Positions 1 to 11,265 of a DNA stretch of 64,000 nucleotides are shown here, piece after piece; within the stretch, counting starts at the first letter, position 1; each line of letters opens with the position of its first letter. The notes beneath the pieces are model-generated. The model was not told the origin of the DNA and did no database searches. It saw only the letters and a program-made list of their open reading frames with translations. Origin of the DNA: KBS50 sp042666615 (GTDB lineage Bacteria; Actinomycetota; Actinomycetes; Mycobacteriales; Micromonosporaceae); contig NZ_JBHTDD010000001.1 in NCBI RefSeq assembly GCF_042666615.1, forward strand, positions 1-64,000, written 5' to 3'. The translations under genes were made by a program, and so were the position numbers.

Positions 1-21
1 GTGGGGGGTGGGGGGTGGGGG
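1..21. repeat. G-rich tract at the left edge
   Basis: Runs of five or six guanines separated by single thymines fill the first 21 bases, directly after the pruA stop codon on the minus strand. The tract fits the four-run pattern of a G-quadruplex. It resembles the G-rich right flanks of the palindromic repeats found elsewhere in the window, so a copy may lie just outside the left edge; that is inference. Confidence 0.5.
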
Positions 22-1650
22 TTAGGACATGTGTGGGTACGAGTGGTCGGTCGGCGGGACGAAGGTCTCCTTGATCGTCCGCGGCGACATCCACCGCACC
101 AGGTTCTGCCAGGAGCCGGCCTTGTCGTTGGTGCCGCTGGCCCGGGCGCCACCGAACGGCTGCTGCCCGACCACGGCGCCGGTCGGCTTGTCGTTGATGT
201 AGAAGTTGCCGGCCGCGTACCGCAGCTTCTCCGTCGCCCAGTCGACGACCCGCCGATCGGTCGCGAAGACCGCCCCCGTGAGCGCGTACGGCGCGATGGA
301 CTCGGCCTGCGTCACCACATCGGAGAACCGCGCGTCGTCGTAGACGTGCACACCCAGGATCGGTCCGAAGTACTCCGTGGTGAACGACTCGTGCGCCGGG
401 TCACCGCACTCGAACAGCGTCGGCCGGACGAAGTACCCCTCGGAATCGTCGGCGATGCCACCGGCCAGGATCCGGCAGGCGTCGTCGCCCTTGATCATGT
501 CGAGCGCCGCGGTGTGCCGGGCGAACGCCTTCGCGTCGATCACCGCGCCACCGAAGTTGGCGAAGTCGGTGACGTCGCCGTACCGCAGCGAGTCCACGGT
601 GGCGGCGAGCCGGTCGCGCAGGCCGCCCTCCCACAGCGAGCGCGGCACGTACGCCCGGGAGGCCGCCGAGCACTTCTGGCCCTGGTATTCGTACGCGCCC
701 CGGACCAGGGCGGTGTGCAGCGCGTCCACGTCGGCGCTGGCGTGCGCGACGACGAAGTCCTTGCCGCCGGTCTCGCCGACCAGCCGGGGGTAACCGCGGT
801 AGCTGGCGATGTTCTCCCCGACGGTGCGCCACAGGTGCTGGAACACCTTGGTGGAGCCGGTGAAGTGGATGCCGGCCAGGTCCGGATCGGCCAGCACCAC
901 GTCGGACACCTCCTCGCCCCGACCGGTCACCATGTTGATCACTCCGGGCGGCAGACCGGCGGCCTCGAACAGGCGCATCGTGAAGTGGGCGGCGAACTGC
1001 TGCGTCGGTGCCGGCTTCCAGACCACGGTGTTGCCCAGCAACGCCGGCGCGGAGGGCAGGTTGCCGGCGATCGCGGTGAAGTTGAACGGGGTGATCGCGT
1101 AGACGAACCCCTCAAGTGGCCGGTGGTCGAAACGGTTCCACACACCGGGCGAGGAGTTCGGCTGCGCGGCGAGCAGCTTGCTGGCGAAGGCCACGTTGAA
1201 CCGCAGGAAGTCGATCAACTCGCAGGCGGAGTCGATCTCGGCCTGCACCGCGGTCTTCGACTGGCCGAGCATCGTGGCGGCGTTCAGCGTGTCCCGCCAC
1301 GGCCCAGCGAGCAGGTCGGCGGCGCGCAGGAACACCGCGGCGCGGTCGGCGAAGGACAGGCTCCGCCAGTCCGGTGCGGCCGCCTTGGCCGCCCGCACCG
1401 CCGCCCGCCCGTCGTCATGGGTGGCGTGGCCGGTGACACCCAGAACGTGCGCGTGCTTGTGCGGCTGCACCACGTCTATCCGCTCGCCGCCGGCCATCCG
1501 CCGCTCCCCGCCGATGGTCATCGGCAGGTCGATCCGTTCGGCGGCGAGTTCGTCGAGCCGCCGCCGCAGGCTCTCCCGCTCGGCACTCCCCGGCGCGTAG
1601 GTGTGGACCGGCTCGTTGTGCGGCTCGGGTACGGAAAAGAGGGCGTCCAT
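22..1650 (-). CDS. pruA: L-glutamate gamma-semialdehyde dehydrogenase (1-pyrroline-5-carboxylate dehydrogenase)
   Basis: This 542-residue NAD-dependent aldehyde dehydrogenase oxidises glutamate semialdehyde/P5C to glutamate, the second step of proline catabolism in the cytoplasm. The fold spans most of the chain: the substrate/cofactor loop ITPFNF (about 186-191), the catalytic Glu293 in LVGETGGKDF and the nucleophile Cys327 in YQGQKCSAASR. The length suits the stand-alone PruA family; no proline dehydrogenase domain is fused and no putA/proline dehydrogenase gene is visible nearby. I chose the ATG at 1650 because AGGAG lies 5-6 nt upstream and the frame further upstream has no PruA-like sequence. 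It is divergent from the membrane-protein gene at 1889, with a 238-bp shared upstream region. Function is secure; whether proline is its only source of substrate is not shown. Confidence 0.95.
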   Translation of the reverse strand: MDALFSVPEPHNEPVHTYAPGSAERESLRRRLDELAAERIDLPMTIGGERRMAGGERIDVVQPHKHAHVLGVTGHATHDDGRAAVRAAKAAAPDWRSLSFADRAAVFLRAADLLAGPWRDTLNAATMLGQSKTAVQAEIDSACELIDFLRFNVAFASKLLAAQPNSSPGVWNRFDHRPLEGFVYAITPFNFTAIAGNLPSAPALLGNTVVWKPAPTQQFAAHFTMRLFEAAGLPPGVINMVTGRGEEVSDVVLADPDLAGIHFTGSTKVFQHLWRTVGENIASYRGYPRLVGETGGKDFVVAHASADVDALHTALVRGAYEYQGQKCSAASRAYVPRSLWEGGLRDRLAATVDSLRYGDVTDFANFGGAVIDAKAFARHTAALDMIKGDDACRILAGGIADDSEGYFVRPTLFECGDPAHESFTTEYFGPILGVHVYDDARFSDVVTQAESIAPYALTGAVFATDRRVVDWATEKLRYAAGNFYINDKPTGAVVGQQPFGGARASGTNDKAGSWQNLVRWMSPRTIKETFVPPTDHSYPHMS

Positions 1651-1888
1651 TCCAGCTCCTGCGGATCTCGACAGCGATGGCGAAACCGGACCCACCGGGC
1701 GCCGGTATGGTGAACCGAACTGGCCGCGTACCCGGTGGTACCGGGCCGCCGGCGGCGGGACCTCGGCCAATACTCCCACGCCCGCCCGACGGCGCCGAGC
1801 GCGGCGGGCGCCGGTCCGGTCACCGCGTACCCTCGCAGACGGCGGTCCACCCGGCCCGTGCCCTGCGGCTCCCGCGGAGAAGGAGACG

Positions 1889-3145
1889 ATGAGCGACAAG
1901 CCCGGCAGCACCGCGGCGTCCCGGCCCCGCCGCCGACCCACGCCCGCCGGTGATTCCCCCGCCCCCGCCACGGACGCCTTCCGACGCCAGCCAGCGCCGG
2001 GAGCGCCACTGCTGGCCCTGCTCGCGCTGGCCTGGCTGGTCGCCATGCTCTGGTCGACCCAGCGGGCGATCTCGTCGAACGCGGGCACGACCGCGATCTT
2101 TTCGGCCGCGTACGCGCTGCCGGGGGTGATCTCCGCGAGCCTGGTCGGCGGGGCCGCGGCCGGCCTGGCCGCGGTCCGCCTGCTGGCCCGGCGCGGTGCC
2201 CACCGCCCATGGGTGAGGTTCGCCGTGGCCGTCGGCGCGGGAGCGCTTACCGGGTTACTGTCCGCCGTGGTCCTGACGCTCGGCCGCGACGACCAGGGTG
2301 TGGTCGCGGTACTCGCCGGCACCATCGCGGCCGCCACCGTCATCGGCGGGGCGATCGGCGCCCTCCGGCCACCGGTCGCCGGCGCCGTGGTGCTCGGAGG
2401 GCTGGCCGTATTCGCCGCCACCTTCGTACTCAGCCTCTTCCAGCGTGAGATCACCTCCTGGTACGGCGCCGGTGACACCATGGCGTCGCAGCTCAGCGCA
2501 TTCACCTGGTTCTCCCGGACGCTCTCGGTGACCTGCGGGCTGGCCGCCGGCCTCGCCGCGTACGCCTACCTGCGCGGTGCCGAGCGCCGCGCCGTGGGTC
2601 GGGATGCCGCCGGCGAGCCGGACCGGCCCGCTGGTTGGCCCACCTACCTGGCGGCCGGTGCGGGGCCGGGCCTCGTCCTGCTGCTCGCCGAGACGCTTAT
2701 CTGGACCGCAGGCGGCCGGGTGCTCCGGCTCGCCGGCCAGCTCAGCGAGGCGGACCAGGTGGCCCAGGGCCTGCTCAACGGCTCCCGGGTGGTACACGGC
2801 ATGGGCGTGTTGTTCCTCGGCGGGCTCGTCGCGATGATCGCCTTCGGCCGGACCGTGCGGCCGGCCGACGAGACCGGTCGAGCGGTACCGGACGACGCCG
2901 CGGCGGGCACCGGTCCGGCGGGTGCCGGACGACCGGACGGCGATCCGGCGAGGGCGCGTCCGACCAACGCGGGACGACCGGACGGCGACCCGGTGGACAC
3001 CGGCCCCGAGGAGACCGGCGCACCGGGCACCGGCCCGGTCGACGCCGACCAGGCGTCGCCCCGGGACGCCGACGACGACCGGGACGAGGCCGACGACCGG
3101 GACGCGGACGACGATGACACGGGCGGCTGGCCGGAACGGCGGTAA
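1889..3145 (+). CDS. Polytopic membrane protein with acidic C-terminal tail, unknown function
   Basis: I do not recognise a named family. The 418-residue product has a Pro/Arg-rich cytoplasmic-type N-terminus (about 40 residues) and roughly eight hydrophobic segments between residues 45 and 330 (for example LLALLALAWLVAMLW and VVLGGLAVFAATFVLSLF). A tail of about 100 residues, rich in Gly, Pro, Asp and Thr, ends in a strongly acidic stretch (DDDRDEADDRDADDDD). Start: the ATG at 1889 follows AGAAGGAG at 6-7 nt spacing, whereas the open frame further upstream is Arg/Gly-rich and unlikely to be coding. It is divergent from pruA. The tail looks disordered and could bind cations or partner proteins, which is speculation. 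It is clearly a real gene because hydrophobic segmentation persists throughout. Confidence 0.8.
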   Translation: MSDKPGSTAASRPRRRPTPAGDSPAPATDAFRRQPAPGAPLLALLALAWLVAMLWSTQRAISSNAGTTAIFSAAYALPGVISASLVGGAAAGLAAVRLLARRGAHRPWVRFAVAVGAGALTGLLSAVVLTLGRDDQGVVAVLAGTIAAATVIGGAIGALRPPVAGAVVLGGLAVFAATFVLSLFQREITSWYGAGDTMASQLSAFTWFSRTLSVTCGLAAGLAAYAYLRGAERRAVGRDAAGEPDRPAGWPTYLAAGAGPGLVLLLAETLIWTAGGRVLRLAGQLSEADQVAQGLLNGSRVVHGMGVLFLGGLVAMIAFGRTVRPADETGRAVPDDAAAGTGPAGAGRPDGDPARARPTNAGRPDGDPVDTGPEETGAPGTGPVDADQASPRDADDDRDEADDRDADDDDTGGWPERR

Positions 3146-3262
3146 GGCGCCGGACCGGGAATGTCGTAGGCGAACGGCAGGATTGTCCCGGCGCATCCGA
3201 GCGCCAGGGGCGCCCGGCCAGCGCACGCCAGACCGGCCGGGTCGACGACCAGAGAGGACACC

Positions 3263-3547
3263 ATGCTCATCGTTGCCGGCAGTATCTGGGTCGATCCGGC
3301 GGACCGCGACTCCTACCTGGCCGGTTGCCGGCAGGTGGTCGGCGCGGCCCGCGCCGCGGCGGGTTGCCACGACTTCGCCCTGGACGCCGACCTGCTCGAA
3401 CCGGGTCGAATCAACATCTTCGAGCGTTGGGAGTCCGACGGGCACCTGCACGCGTTCCGGGGCAGTGGACCCGACCAGGAGCAGACCGTGGCGATCACGC
3501 GGGCCGAGGTCTCCAAGTACCGGATCTCCTCGGTCGAGGCGCCCTGA
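3263..3547 (+). CDS. Antibiotic biosynthesis monooxygenase (ABM) domain protein
   Basis: This 94-residue single-domain protein has the ABM/dimeric alpha-beta barrel pattern: the opening strand MLIVAGSIWVDPADR, a helix with CRQVVGAARAAAGC, FALDADLLEPGRINIFERWES in the middle and a terminal HLHAFRGSGP segment. ABM proteins are small cofactor-free oxygenases, haem-degrading relatives or plain dimeric domains; no substrate can be assigned here. The ATG at 3263 follows AGAGAGGA at a usual distance. It ends 9 nt from the stop of the convergent gene at 3557. The domain assignment is firm and the enzymatic activity is unproven; the domain occurs in many primary-metabolism genes, so the name does not imply an antibiotic cluster. 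Confidence 0.8.
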   Translation: MLIVAGSIWVDPADRDSYLAGCRQVVGAARAAAGCHDFALDADLLEPGRINIFERWESDGHLHAFRGSGPDQEQTVAITRAEVSKYRISSVEAP

Positions 3548-3556
3548 CCCGGGCAC

Positions 3557-4081
3557 TCACCGCAACGTGTCCAGCTCCGACACGTCGTACCATTCCAGCT
3601 CGTGGTCCTCGGCGGTGTCCACCGTGAACTCAGCGTCCGGGTCGCCGGCCAGGGCCTCCTCGATCGCCTCGGCGGCCGCGCCGACGTCCGCCTGGGCGTC
3701 GTCACCGTCGACATGGACCGCGGCGACGGCGCCGACCCGCACCGGGACGCCCAGCCGTACCGTGCTGGAGCCCAGTTCGCCGTCCACCGGCCGGACCTCC
3801 GACGCGGGCAGATCGGCGGAGACCACCACGCGTCGCCGGGGCGCCGTGGGATCCGCCCGCAGCAGCCGAAGCGCCGCCTGTGCGGCCCGGGTGAAGGCGA
3901 CGTACTCCAACTCCTCCTCGTCTCCCTCGGCGTACCACTCCCGCAGGCCCGGGGTCACGGCGTGAGCTTGCGCGGCGGTGCCGTCGTGGGCGTCCGTGGC
4001 ATCGACGAGGCCCGCGCCGGACAACGCGGCCAGCATGGGCACCGTGGCCGGGACGTACACCCGGACCAGTTGTTCTGTCAC
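3557..4081 (-). CDS. DUF6912 family protein
   Basis: This 174-residue protein has the N-terminal signature RVYVPATVPMLAALSGAGL and a long acidic, alanine-rich C-terminal half, matching the actinobacterial DUF6912 family as I recall it. No catalytic motif, signal peptide or membrane segment is visible, so it should be cytoplasmic. The middle (residues about 50-75) reads EEELEYVAFTRAAQAALRLL, a probable amphipathic helix. GTG start at 4081, preceded by GGAGGTGG. It faces the ABM gene tail to tail with only 9 nt between the stops, so the two transcripts probably overlap. Function unknown. Confidence 0.8.
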   Translation of the reverse strand: MTEQLVRVYVPATVPMLAALSGAGLVDATDAHDGTAAQAHAVTPGLREWYAEGDEEELEYVAFTRAAQAALRLLRADPTAPRRRVVVSADLPASEVRPVDGELGSSTVRLGVPVRVGAVAAVHVDGDDAQADVGAAAEAIEEALAGDPDAEFTVDTAEDHELEWYDVSELDTLR

Positions 4082-4377
4082 CGCACCACCTCCGGCTCGA
4101 CACCCGCACCGGCCACCGGGCCGGCCCTGTCGCAGATCATGCCCGGCCCACTCCCGGTCCCGCCGTTCGGGGCGGGGCCAGGCCCCAGCCGGCCGGACCG
4201 CTATGTGTCACGCGGTCAGGCCGGTGGTGGCGCACCAACCACGGGGCGAAGCGTGTCCGGAGTCCGCCCCCGAGGCGGCGCGCGCACGGCTCTGGTACGA
4301 CCGACGGTCCTCGCCTGTCGTCGGTCGGAGGCCGTCGATGGCAAACTGAGGGTATCGCGCCATCCCAGGGAGAGCCC

Positions 4378-4602
4378 GTGGAGTCCAGGTTCCTGCAGTT
4401 GTCCGACGTCGCCGCCGAACTGAACGTGTCGGACTCGCAGGTTTACCACATGGTGCGCAGCGGGGAACTGCCGGCGATCAAGATCGGTGGCCGAGGTCAG
4501 TGGCGGGTGGAACGAGCCAGGCTCGAGGAGTACATCCAGCGCAAGTACGCCGAGACGGCCGACTGGGTGCGGCAGAACCCGCTCGTCGAGCGGGACGACT
4601 GA
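4378..4602 (+). CDS. Small excisionase/MerR-type helix-turn-helix DNA-binding protein
   Basis: This 74-residue protein is almost entirely one winged helix-turn-helix of the excisionase (HTH_17) type: LQLSDVAAELNVSDSQVYHM is the recognition unit, followed by the wing GELPAIKIGGRGQWRVER and a basic helix EEYIQRKYAETADWV. Proteins of this shape act as small transcription factors or recombination directionality factors. No integrase or phage gene is near, so a chromosomal regulator is more likely. GTG start at 4378 with AGGGAGAG 6-10 nt upstream. It precedes the Rv3235-family gene and secA, but a 266-bp gap with its own promoter-like signals separates them. The target is unknown. Confidence 0.8.
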   Translation: MESRFLQLSDVAAELNVSDSQVYHMVRSGELPAIKIGGRGQWRVERARLEEYIQRKYAETADWVRQNPLVERDD

Positions 4603-4623
4603 CCCCTTGACACGGGGCGTGGC

Positions 4624-4684
4624 GGCTCGCGGCTCCCTGCTCACGCCTCCCTGCTCGCGGCTCACGGCTCACGACTCGCGGCTT
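4624..4684. repeat. Degenerate short tandem repeat CTCGCGGCTC
   Basis: About six imperfect copies of a 10-11 base unit (CTCGCGGCTC, CTCACGGCTC, CTCACGACTC) lie between the small regulator gene and the Rv3235-family gene. No open frame continues through it. It is probably slippage-generated low-complexity DNA. Confidence 0.6.
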
Positions 4685-4758
4685 CGCCTGCCACGACATG
4701 CCGCACAGCGAGCGGATCAACAGTGTGAGCCGTCGTTCACCCAAACCACGACGGCACG

Positions 4759-4767
4759 TTATCCACA
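4759..4767 (+). promoter_or_regulatory. Single perfect DnaA-box-like 9-mer
   Basis: The sequence TTATCCACA matches the classical bacterial DnaA box exactly. It stands 19 bases upstream of a promoter-like -35 hexamer for the Rv3235-family gene. A single site could occur by chance and is not evidence of an origin. Confidence 0.3.
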
Positions 4768-4785
4768 GGACCGGCAGCACTCCCA

Positions 4786-4815
4786 TTGACCGGCCTCGTC
4801 ATGATGCCCTACAAA
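4786..4815 (+). promoter_or_regulatory. Possible housekeeping-type promoter of the Rv3235-family gene
   Basis: TTGACC at 4786 and TACAAA at 4810 are separated by 18 bases. An AT-rich leader unusual for this DNA follows and ends in AGGAGC before the ATG at 4869. The hexamers resemble sigma-70-class promoters; no experimental support is available. Confidence 0.4.
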
Positions 4816-4868
4816 GAGGATGTCGGAGGCAAACGAAGGTAAACACAAGATTATAGGAGCTGAGGCGG

Positions 4869-5663
4869 ATGCGTGGAGCGATGGTCACGTCCCGGCCGAC
4901 CGTCCGGATCCGGCCCGTCCCGCCACTCGATCCGCCCTTCGACGACGAGTCCACCGCCTACACCTGGTGGCGGGAATCGACCGGGCAGCTCGCTCTCGAC
5001 CTCACGGCCCCGGCGACCAGCGGGCTGGGCTCGGCGGGAGGTCCGCCCGTCCGCGCCGTCGAGCGGGCCGATCGTGACCTTCTGGCCGGCACCTCACCGG
5101 CCCCGGGCGGGGAGCGACTCAGCCCGGCCGGGCTGCAACCCTGGCCGGCCTCGGCCGGCCCGGACCTCCGCCCAACCCCGACCGGGCCGGGCCTCCGCCC
5201 GGCCGACCCGCGGGGCGGTCCGGGGACGCCCGCCGGAGCATTGTCACCGGACCGGTCGCCGACGTCAGGACCGGCGGTGTCACGGGCGTCGACACCCGGT
5301 GTGCTGGTCACGGCAAGTCCGGAGGCGCGGCGGGCGACCCGCCGCTTCCTCGGTTGCTGCCTGGAAATCCTCGACGGCCACCGGCCGATCGGTCACCTCC
5401 GACGGCTGTGCCACCCGGTCGAGGCGACCGATCTGATCGACGCGTTCACCGCGGCGGTCCGCCGACTCGCCAGGAGGACGGGCACGGTCACCCGGCGTTC
5501 GGGCAGCGCCCTGCGGATCCGCGTCCTCCGGGTCTGCGAGCCCACCGACGGCGTAGCCGAGGTGGCCGTCGTGCTGGGGCGGATCGACCGGAGCTGGGCC
5601 CTTGCGCTACGCCTCGAACGAAGTCCGGACGGCTGGTTGTGCACCGCCTTCGAGCTGCTGTGA
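4869..5663 (+). CDS. Rv3235 family protein (DUF6459-like)
   Basis: The 264-residue product has a variable, Pro/Gly/Arg-rich N-terminal 140 residues and a conserved C-terminal domain of about 110 residues. This domain begins near RRFLGCCLEILDGHRPIGHL, continues with HPVEATDLIDAF and ends in RSPDGWLCTAFELL. This matches the Rv3235 family found beside secA in actinobacteria; its function is unknown. The ATG at 4869 is preceded by GGAGCTGAGGCGG; a second in-frame ATG at 4881 is possible. The gene is convergent with secA, 116 bp away, the same arrangement as in mycobacteria. Conservation of position suggests a link to protein export or envelope growth, but only by association. Confidence 0.8.
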   Translation: MRGAMVTSRPTVRIRPVPPLDPPFDDESTAYTWWRESTGQLALDLTAPATSGLGSAGGPPVRAVERADRDLLAGTSPAPGGERLSPAGLQPWPASAGPDLRPTPTGPGLRPADPRGGPGTPAGALSPDRSPTSGPAVSRASTPGVLVTASPEARRATRRFLGCCLEILDGHRPIGHLRRLCHPVEATDLIDAFTAAVRRLARRTGTVTRRSGSALRIRVLRVCEPTDGVAEVAVVLGRIDRSWALALRLERSPDGWLCTAFELL

Positions 5664-5721
5664 CGGTGTCCGCGAGCGGCGGCACCCGGACGATCGAGTC
5701 AATCCGTCACGGCGTCGAGCC

Positions 5722-5763
5722 GCCCGGGGTGCCCGCCCGGCACGGTCGGTGGGCATCCCGGGC
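5722..5763. terminator. Hairpin terminator between the Rv3235-family gene and secA
   Basis: A GC-rich stem of about 13 bp with one mismatch (arms 5722-5734 and 5751-5763, 16-nt loop) lies between two convergent stop codons. It could end both transcripts. No T-run follows, as is usual in high-GC actinobacteria. Confidence 0.5.
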
Positions 5764-5779
5764 ATCCAGATCGTCTCGG

Positions 5780-8641
<2,862 letters not shown>

Positions 8642-8813
8642 GGATCAACGCTCCCCTAGAGTCTCAACCAAACCATCGTAGGCGCTCGACCCGGGACGCC
8701 GTCAGGTGCGCCACCTGTCGGTACCCCACTGAACCAGACAATCTCGGCGGATAGCGACCGGCCGGCGGAGAAATCCGTTACGCCGAGCGCGAAGTCTCCG
8801 CCAGGATGACCGG

Positions 8814-9998
8814 ATGGAGTCCCCCGAACTCGTCGAGGACGGCCTGCTGCTGCGCCCCTGGAAGGCGTCCGACGCCGACGCCGTGCACCGCGCCTGCCAG
8901 GACCCGGAGATCCAGCGCTGGACCACCGTACCCGCCCCCTACCTGCCTGAACACGCCGTTCAGTTCGTCACCGAGCGGGCTCCGAAGCAGTGGACGGACG
9001 GCACCGGGGCGCCGTTCGCCGCCTGCGACGCGACCACCGGCGAGTTGCTCGCCTCCTGCGGCCTGGTGACCCTCACGCCCGGCGAGGCGACCGGTGAGAT
9101 CGGGTACTGGACGGCGCCGTGGGCGCGAGGGCGCGGCGTGGCGGTCCGGGCCACTCGGGCGGTGGCTCGGTGGGCCTTCGCCGAGCGGGGACTGCACCGC
9201 CTGGTCTGGCAGGCCGAGGTGGGCAACCACGCCTCCCGGCTGGTGGCGTTACGGGCCGGTTTCCGGGTCGAGGGGCAGCTCCGGCTGGCCCACCCGCACC
9301 CGCGGGGCGGCCGGGACGCGTGGGTGGGCTCGTTGCTGCCGGACGAGGTGCCGCCGCCCGGCACCCCGGCCGACGGCACCGGCGGACCGGCCGGCCCGGG
9401 TTCGCTTGTCGCCCGTCGCGCCGCCGTCTTCGGCCGCCCGCAACCCGTGCTGTTCGCCGCAACGCCGGAGACCGAACTCAGCCTGCGCCCGCCGGCCGAG
9501 CAGGACCTCGACGCGATGGTGGCGGCCTGTCGGGACCCGGAGGCCCAGCGCTGGATCCCGCTGCCCGATCCGTACCACCGGTCGGACGCCGAGGCGTTCC
9601 TGACGAAAGGGCTCGCCGCCTGGCGCGCCGGCACCGCCGCGTGCTTCGTGGTGGCCGGCCCGGACGACGGCTACCTCGGCGCGCTCGACCTGCGCATCGC
9701 CCCCGGAGATCCACTGATCGGCGAGGTCGGTTTCATGATCGCGCCGCAGGCCCGGGGCCGTGGCTATCTGCCCGCCGCGCTGACCGCCGTCGCCGCCTGG
9801 GGCTTCGCCACGCTCGGCCTGGCCAGGATCGACTGGTACGCCCAGGTCGGCAACACCGCCTCCCGACGGGCCGCCGAGAAGGCCGGATTCGTCATGGTGG
9901 GAACGGTCCGATCAGCCCTCGACCAGCGAGGCACCCGGAGGGACGCGTGGCTGGGTTCGCTGCTACCCGGGGACCTGCGGATGCGCCAGGACCCATGA
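8814..9998 (+). CDS. Tandem two-domain GNAT N-acetyltransferase (copy 1)
   Basis: The 394-residue protein is two complete GNAT_3 domains in one chain. Domain 1 (about 1-185) opens with LLLRPWKASDADAVHRAC and has the acetyl-CoA loop ARGRGVAVRATRAVARWAF. Domain 2 (about 215-390) repeats the plan with LSLRPPAEQDLDAMVAAC and ARGRGYLPAALTAVAAWGF. The substrate is unknown; relatives acetylate ribosomal protein N-termini, antibiotics or small amines. An ATG 8 nt upstream in another frame is not in-frame; 8814 is the best start. It is followed 49 nt later by a second gene of the same architecture, so four GNAT domains lie in a row. This looks like two rounds of duplication: domain fusion, then gene duplication. 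Confidence 0.85.
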   Translation: MESPELVEDGLLLRPWKASDADAVHRACQDPEIQRWTTVPAPYLPEHAVQFVTERAPKQWTDGTGAPFAACDATTGELLASCGLVTLTPGEATGEIGYWTAPWARGRGVAVRATRAVARWAFAERGLHRLVWQAEVGNHASRLVALRAGFRVEGQLRLAHPHPRGGRDAWVGSLLPDEVPPPGTPADGTGGPAGPGSLVARRAAVFGRPQPVLFAATPETELSLRPPAEQDLDAMVAACRDPEAQRWIPLPDPYHRSDAEAFLTKGLAAWRAGTAACFVVAGPDDGYLGALDLRIAPGDPLIGEVGFMIAPQARGRGYLPAALTAVAAWGFATLGLARIDWYAQVGNTASRRAAEKAGFVMVGTVRSALDQRGTRRDAWLGSLLPGDLRMRQDP

Positions 9999-10047
9999 CG
10001 GCCGGAGACTGATGAACCCTGGGACCCACGATTGAGCGAGGATCTGG

Positions 10048-11220
10048 ATGACTATCGCCACGGAGCCTGATGTGATCGACGGTGACGGGGTCCGGCTGCG
10101 CGCGTACCGGGCGGCGGACGCCGACGACGTCGCGGCGGCCTGCGCGGACCCGCTTACCCAGCGGTTCATCCCGACGATGCCCCACCCGTACACCAGGGAC
10201 CGGGCCATGGAGTGGATCGACAAGGGGGCGCCGGCCGCCTGGTCGGCCGGCGGCGCCGCGTACGCCATCGTGGACCCGGCCAGCGACCGGGTGATCGGTG
10301 GCATCGGCATCGAGCGGCCGGTGCCGGCCCGCCGGCAGGCGGAGATCGGCTACTGGGTGGCGCCCTGGGCACGGGGGCGTGGCGTGGCCACCGCCGCCAC
10401 CCGCGCGCTGGCCGAGGCGGCCTTCGCCGGCATCCCCGGCGGGCCGCGCGTCGACCGGTTGGAACTGCTCACCGAGTGGGAGAACGCGGCCAGCCAACGG
10501 GTGGCCCTGTCCGCGGGATTCCAGCGCGAGGGAGTACGCCGGGAGGCCGGTCTCCTCCCGGACGGGCGTCGCTACGATCTCGTCGCGTTCACCCGGCTCG
10601 CCACCGACACGGGCGGTCCCGTGCCCCGACTGCTGCCCGACCTGCCCGACCCGGCGACCGGGCGTGCCCGGCTGACCGACGGGGTGGTGGCCCTGCGCCC
10701 GCTCGGCCCGGAAGACGTGGACTTCTTCGTCGAACTACAGAGCCTGCCGGACGTGGTGGCCACGAACGTGCCACCGGTGCCCGCCGACCGGGAGCGGCTC
10801 GCCAGGCGATGCGCCCGGGCCACCGCCCAATGGCTGGCCGGCGCGCAGGCCGACGTGGTCGTCCTGGACGCCGCGTCGGGTGACCCGACCGGGCACCTCA
10901 GCCTCTACTACGAGCAGCCGGGCCTGCGCGAGGCCATGGTCGCGTACAGCGTGCTGCCCCCCTGGCGGGGACGCGGCTATCCGACCCGCGCGCTGCGTCT
11001 GCTGTCCCGGTGGGCGTTCACCGAGGCCGGCATCGCCCGGCTGTACGGCGGCACACTGCCGGACAATGTCGGCTCGCAGCGCGTACTGGAGAAGGCCGGC
11101 TACCGGCGCGAGGGTGTGTTGCGCGGTCAGCTCCCGGGCGCCGGTGGCATCCGGGCCGACGACGTGGTCTACGGCCTGCTGCCTGCGGACCTGCCCGAGG
11201 CGGCTCGACCGTCGACGTGA
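10048..11220 (+). CDS. Tandem two-domain GNAT N-acetyltransferase (copy 2)
   Basis: This 390-residue protein is a paralogue of the preceding gene, again with two GNAT_3 domains. Domain 1 (about 1-190) has VRLRAYRAADADDVAAAC and the CoA loop ARGRGVATAATRALAEAAF. Domain 2 (about 205-385) has VALRPLGPEDVDFFVELQ and WRGRGYPTRALRLLSRWAF. The first halves of the two genes resemble each other more (for example CADPLTQRFIPTMPHPY against CQDPEIQRWTTVPAPY) than the second halves do. ATG start at 10048. It may share the upstream gene's transcript, since the gap is only 49 bp. A strong hairpin follows the stop. Substrate unknown. Confidence 0.85.
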   Translation: MTIATEPDVIDGDGVRLRAYRAADADDVAAACADPLTQRFIPTMPHPYTRDRAMEWIDKGAPAAWSAGGAAYAIVDPASDRVIGGIGIERPVPARRQAEIGYWVAPWARGRGVATAATRALAEAAFAGIPGGPRVDRLELLTEWENAASQRVALSAGFQREGVRREAGLLPDGRRYDLVAFTRLATDTGGPVPRLLPDLPDPATGRARLTDGVVALRPLGPEDVDFFVELQSLPDVVATNVPPVPADRERLARRCARATAQWLAGAQADVVVLDAASGDPTGHLSLYYEQPGLREAMVAYSVLPPWRGRGYPTRALRLLSRWAFTEAGIARLYGGTLPDNVGSQRVLEKAGYRREGVLRGQLPGAGGIRADDVVYGLLPADLPEAARPST

Positions 11221-11224
11221 ACGC

Positions 11225-11258
11225 CGCCGGGACGATCCCGCCGGGGATCGTCCCGGCG
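11225..11258. terminator. Bidirectional hairpin terminator
   Basis: A perfect 15-bp stem (11225-11239 with 11244-11258) and a 4-nt loop sit between the convergent stops of the second GNAT gene and hpf. It is the only non-coding sequence there and probably ends both transcripts. Confidence 0.75.
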
Positions 11259-11265
11259 CCCGGCG

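Noticed and set aside
3263..3547. Antibiotic biosynthetic cluster from the ABM-domain name
   Set aside because: No polyketide, peptide or other secondary-metabolite genes lie nearby; the domain occurs in housekeeping proteins.
4759..4767. Replication origin
   Set aside because: One DnaA-box-like 9-mer alone, without dnaA, dnaN, a box cluster or AT-rich unwinding region, is not an origin.
4820..5077. Small open frame starting at ATG 4820 (MSEANEGKHKII...)
   Set aside because: It runs out of frame with the Rv3235-family gene, and most of its length is an Arg/Pro-rich shadow of that gene.
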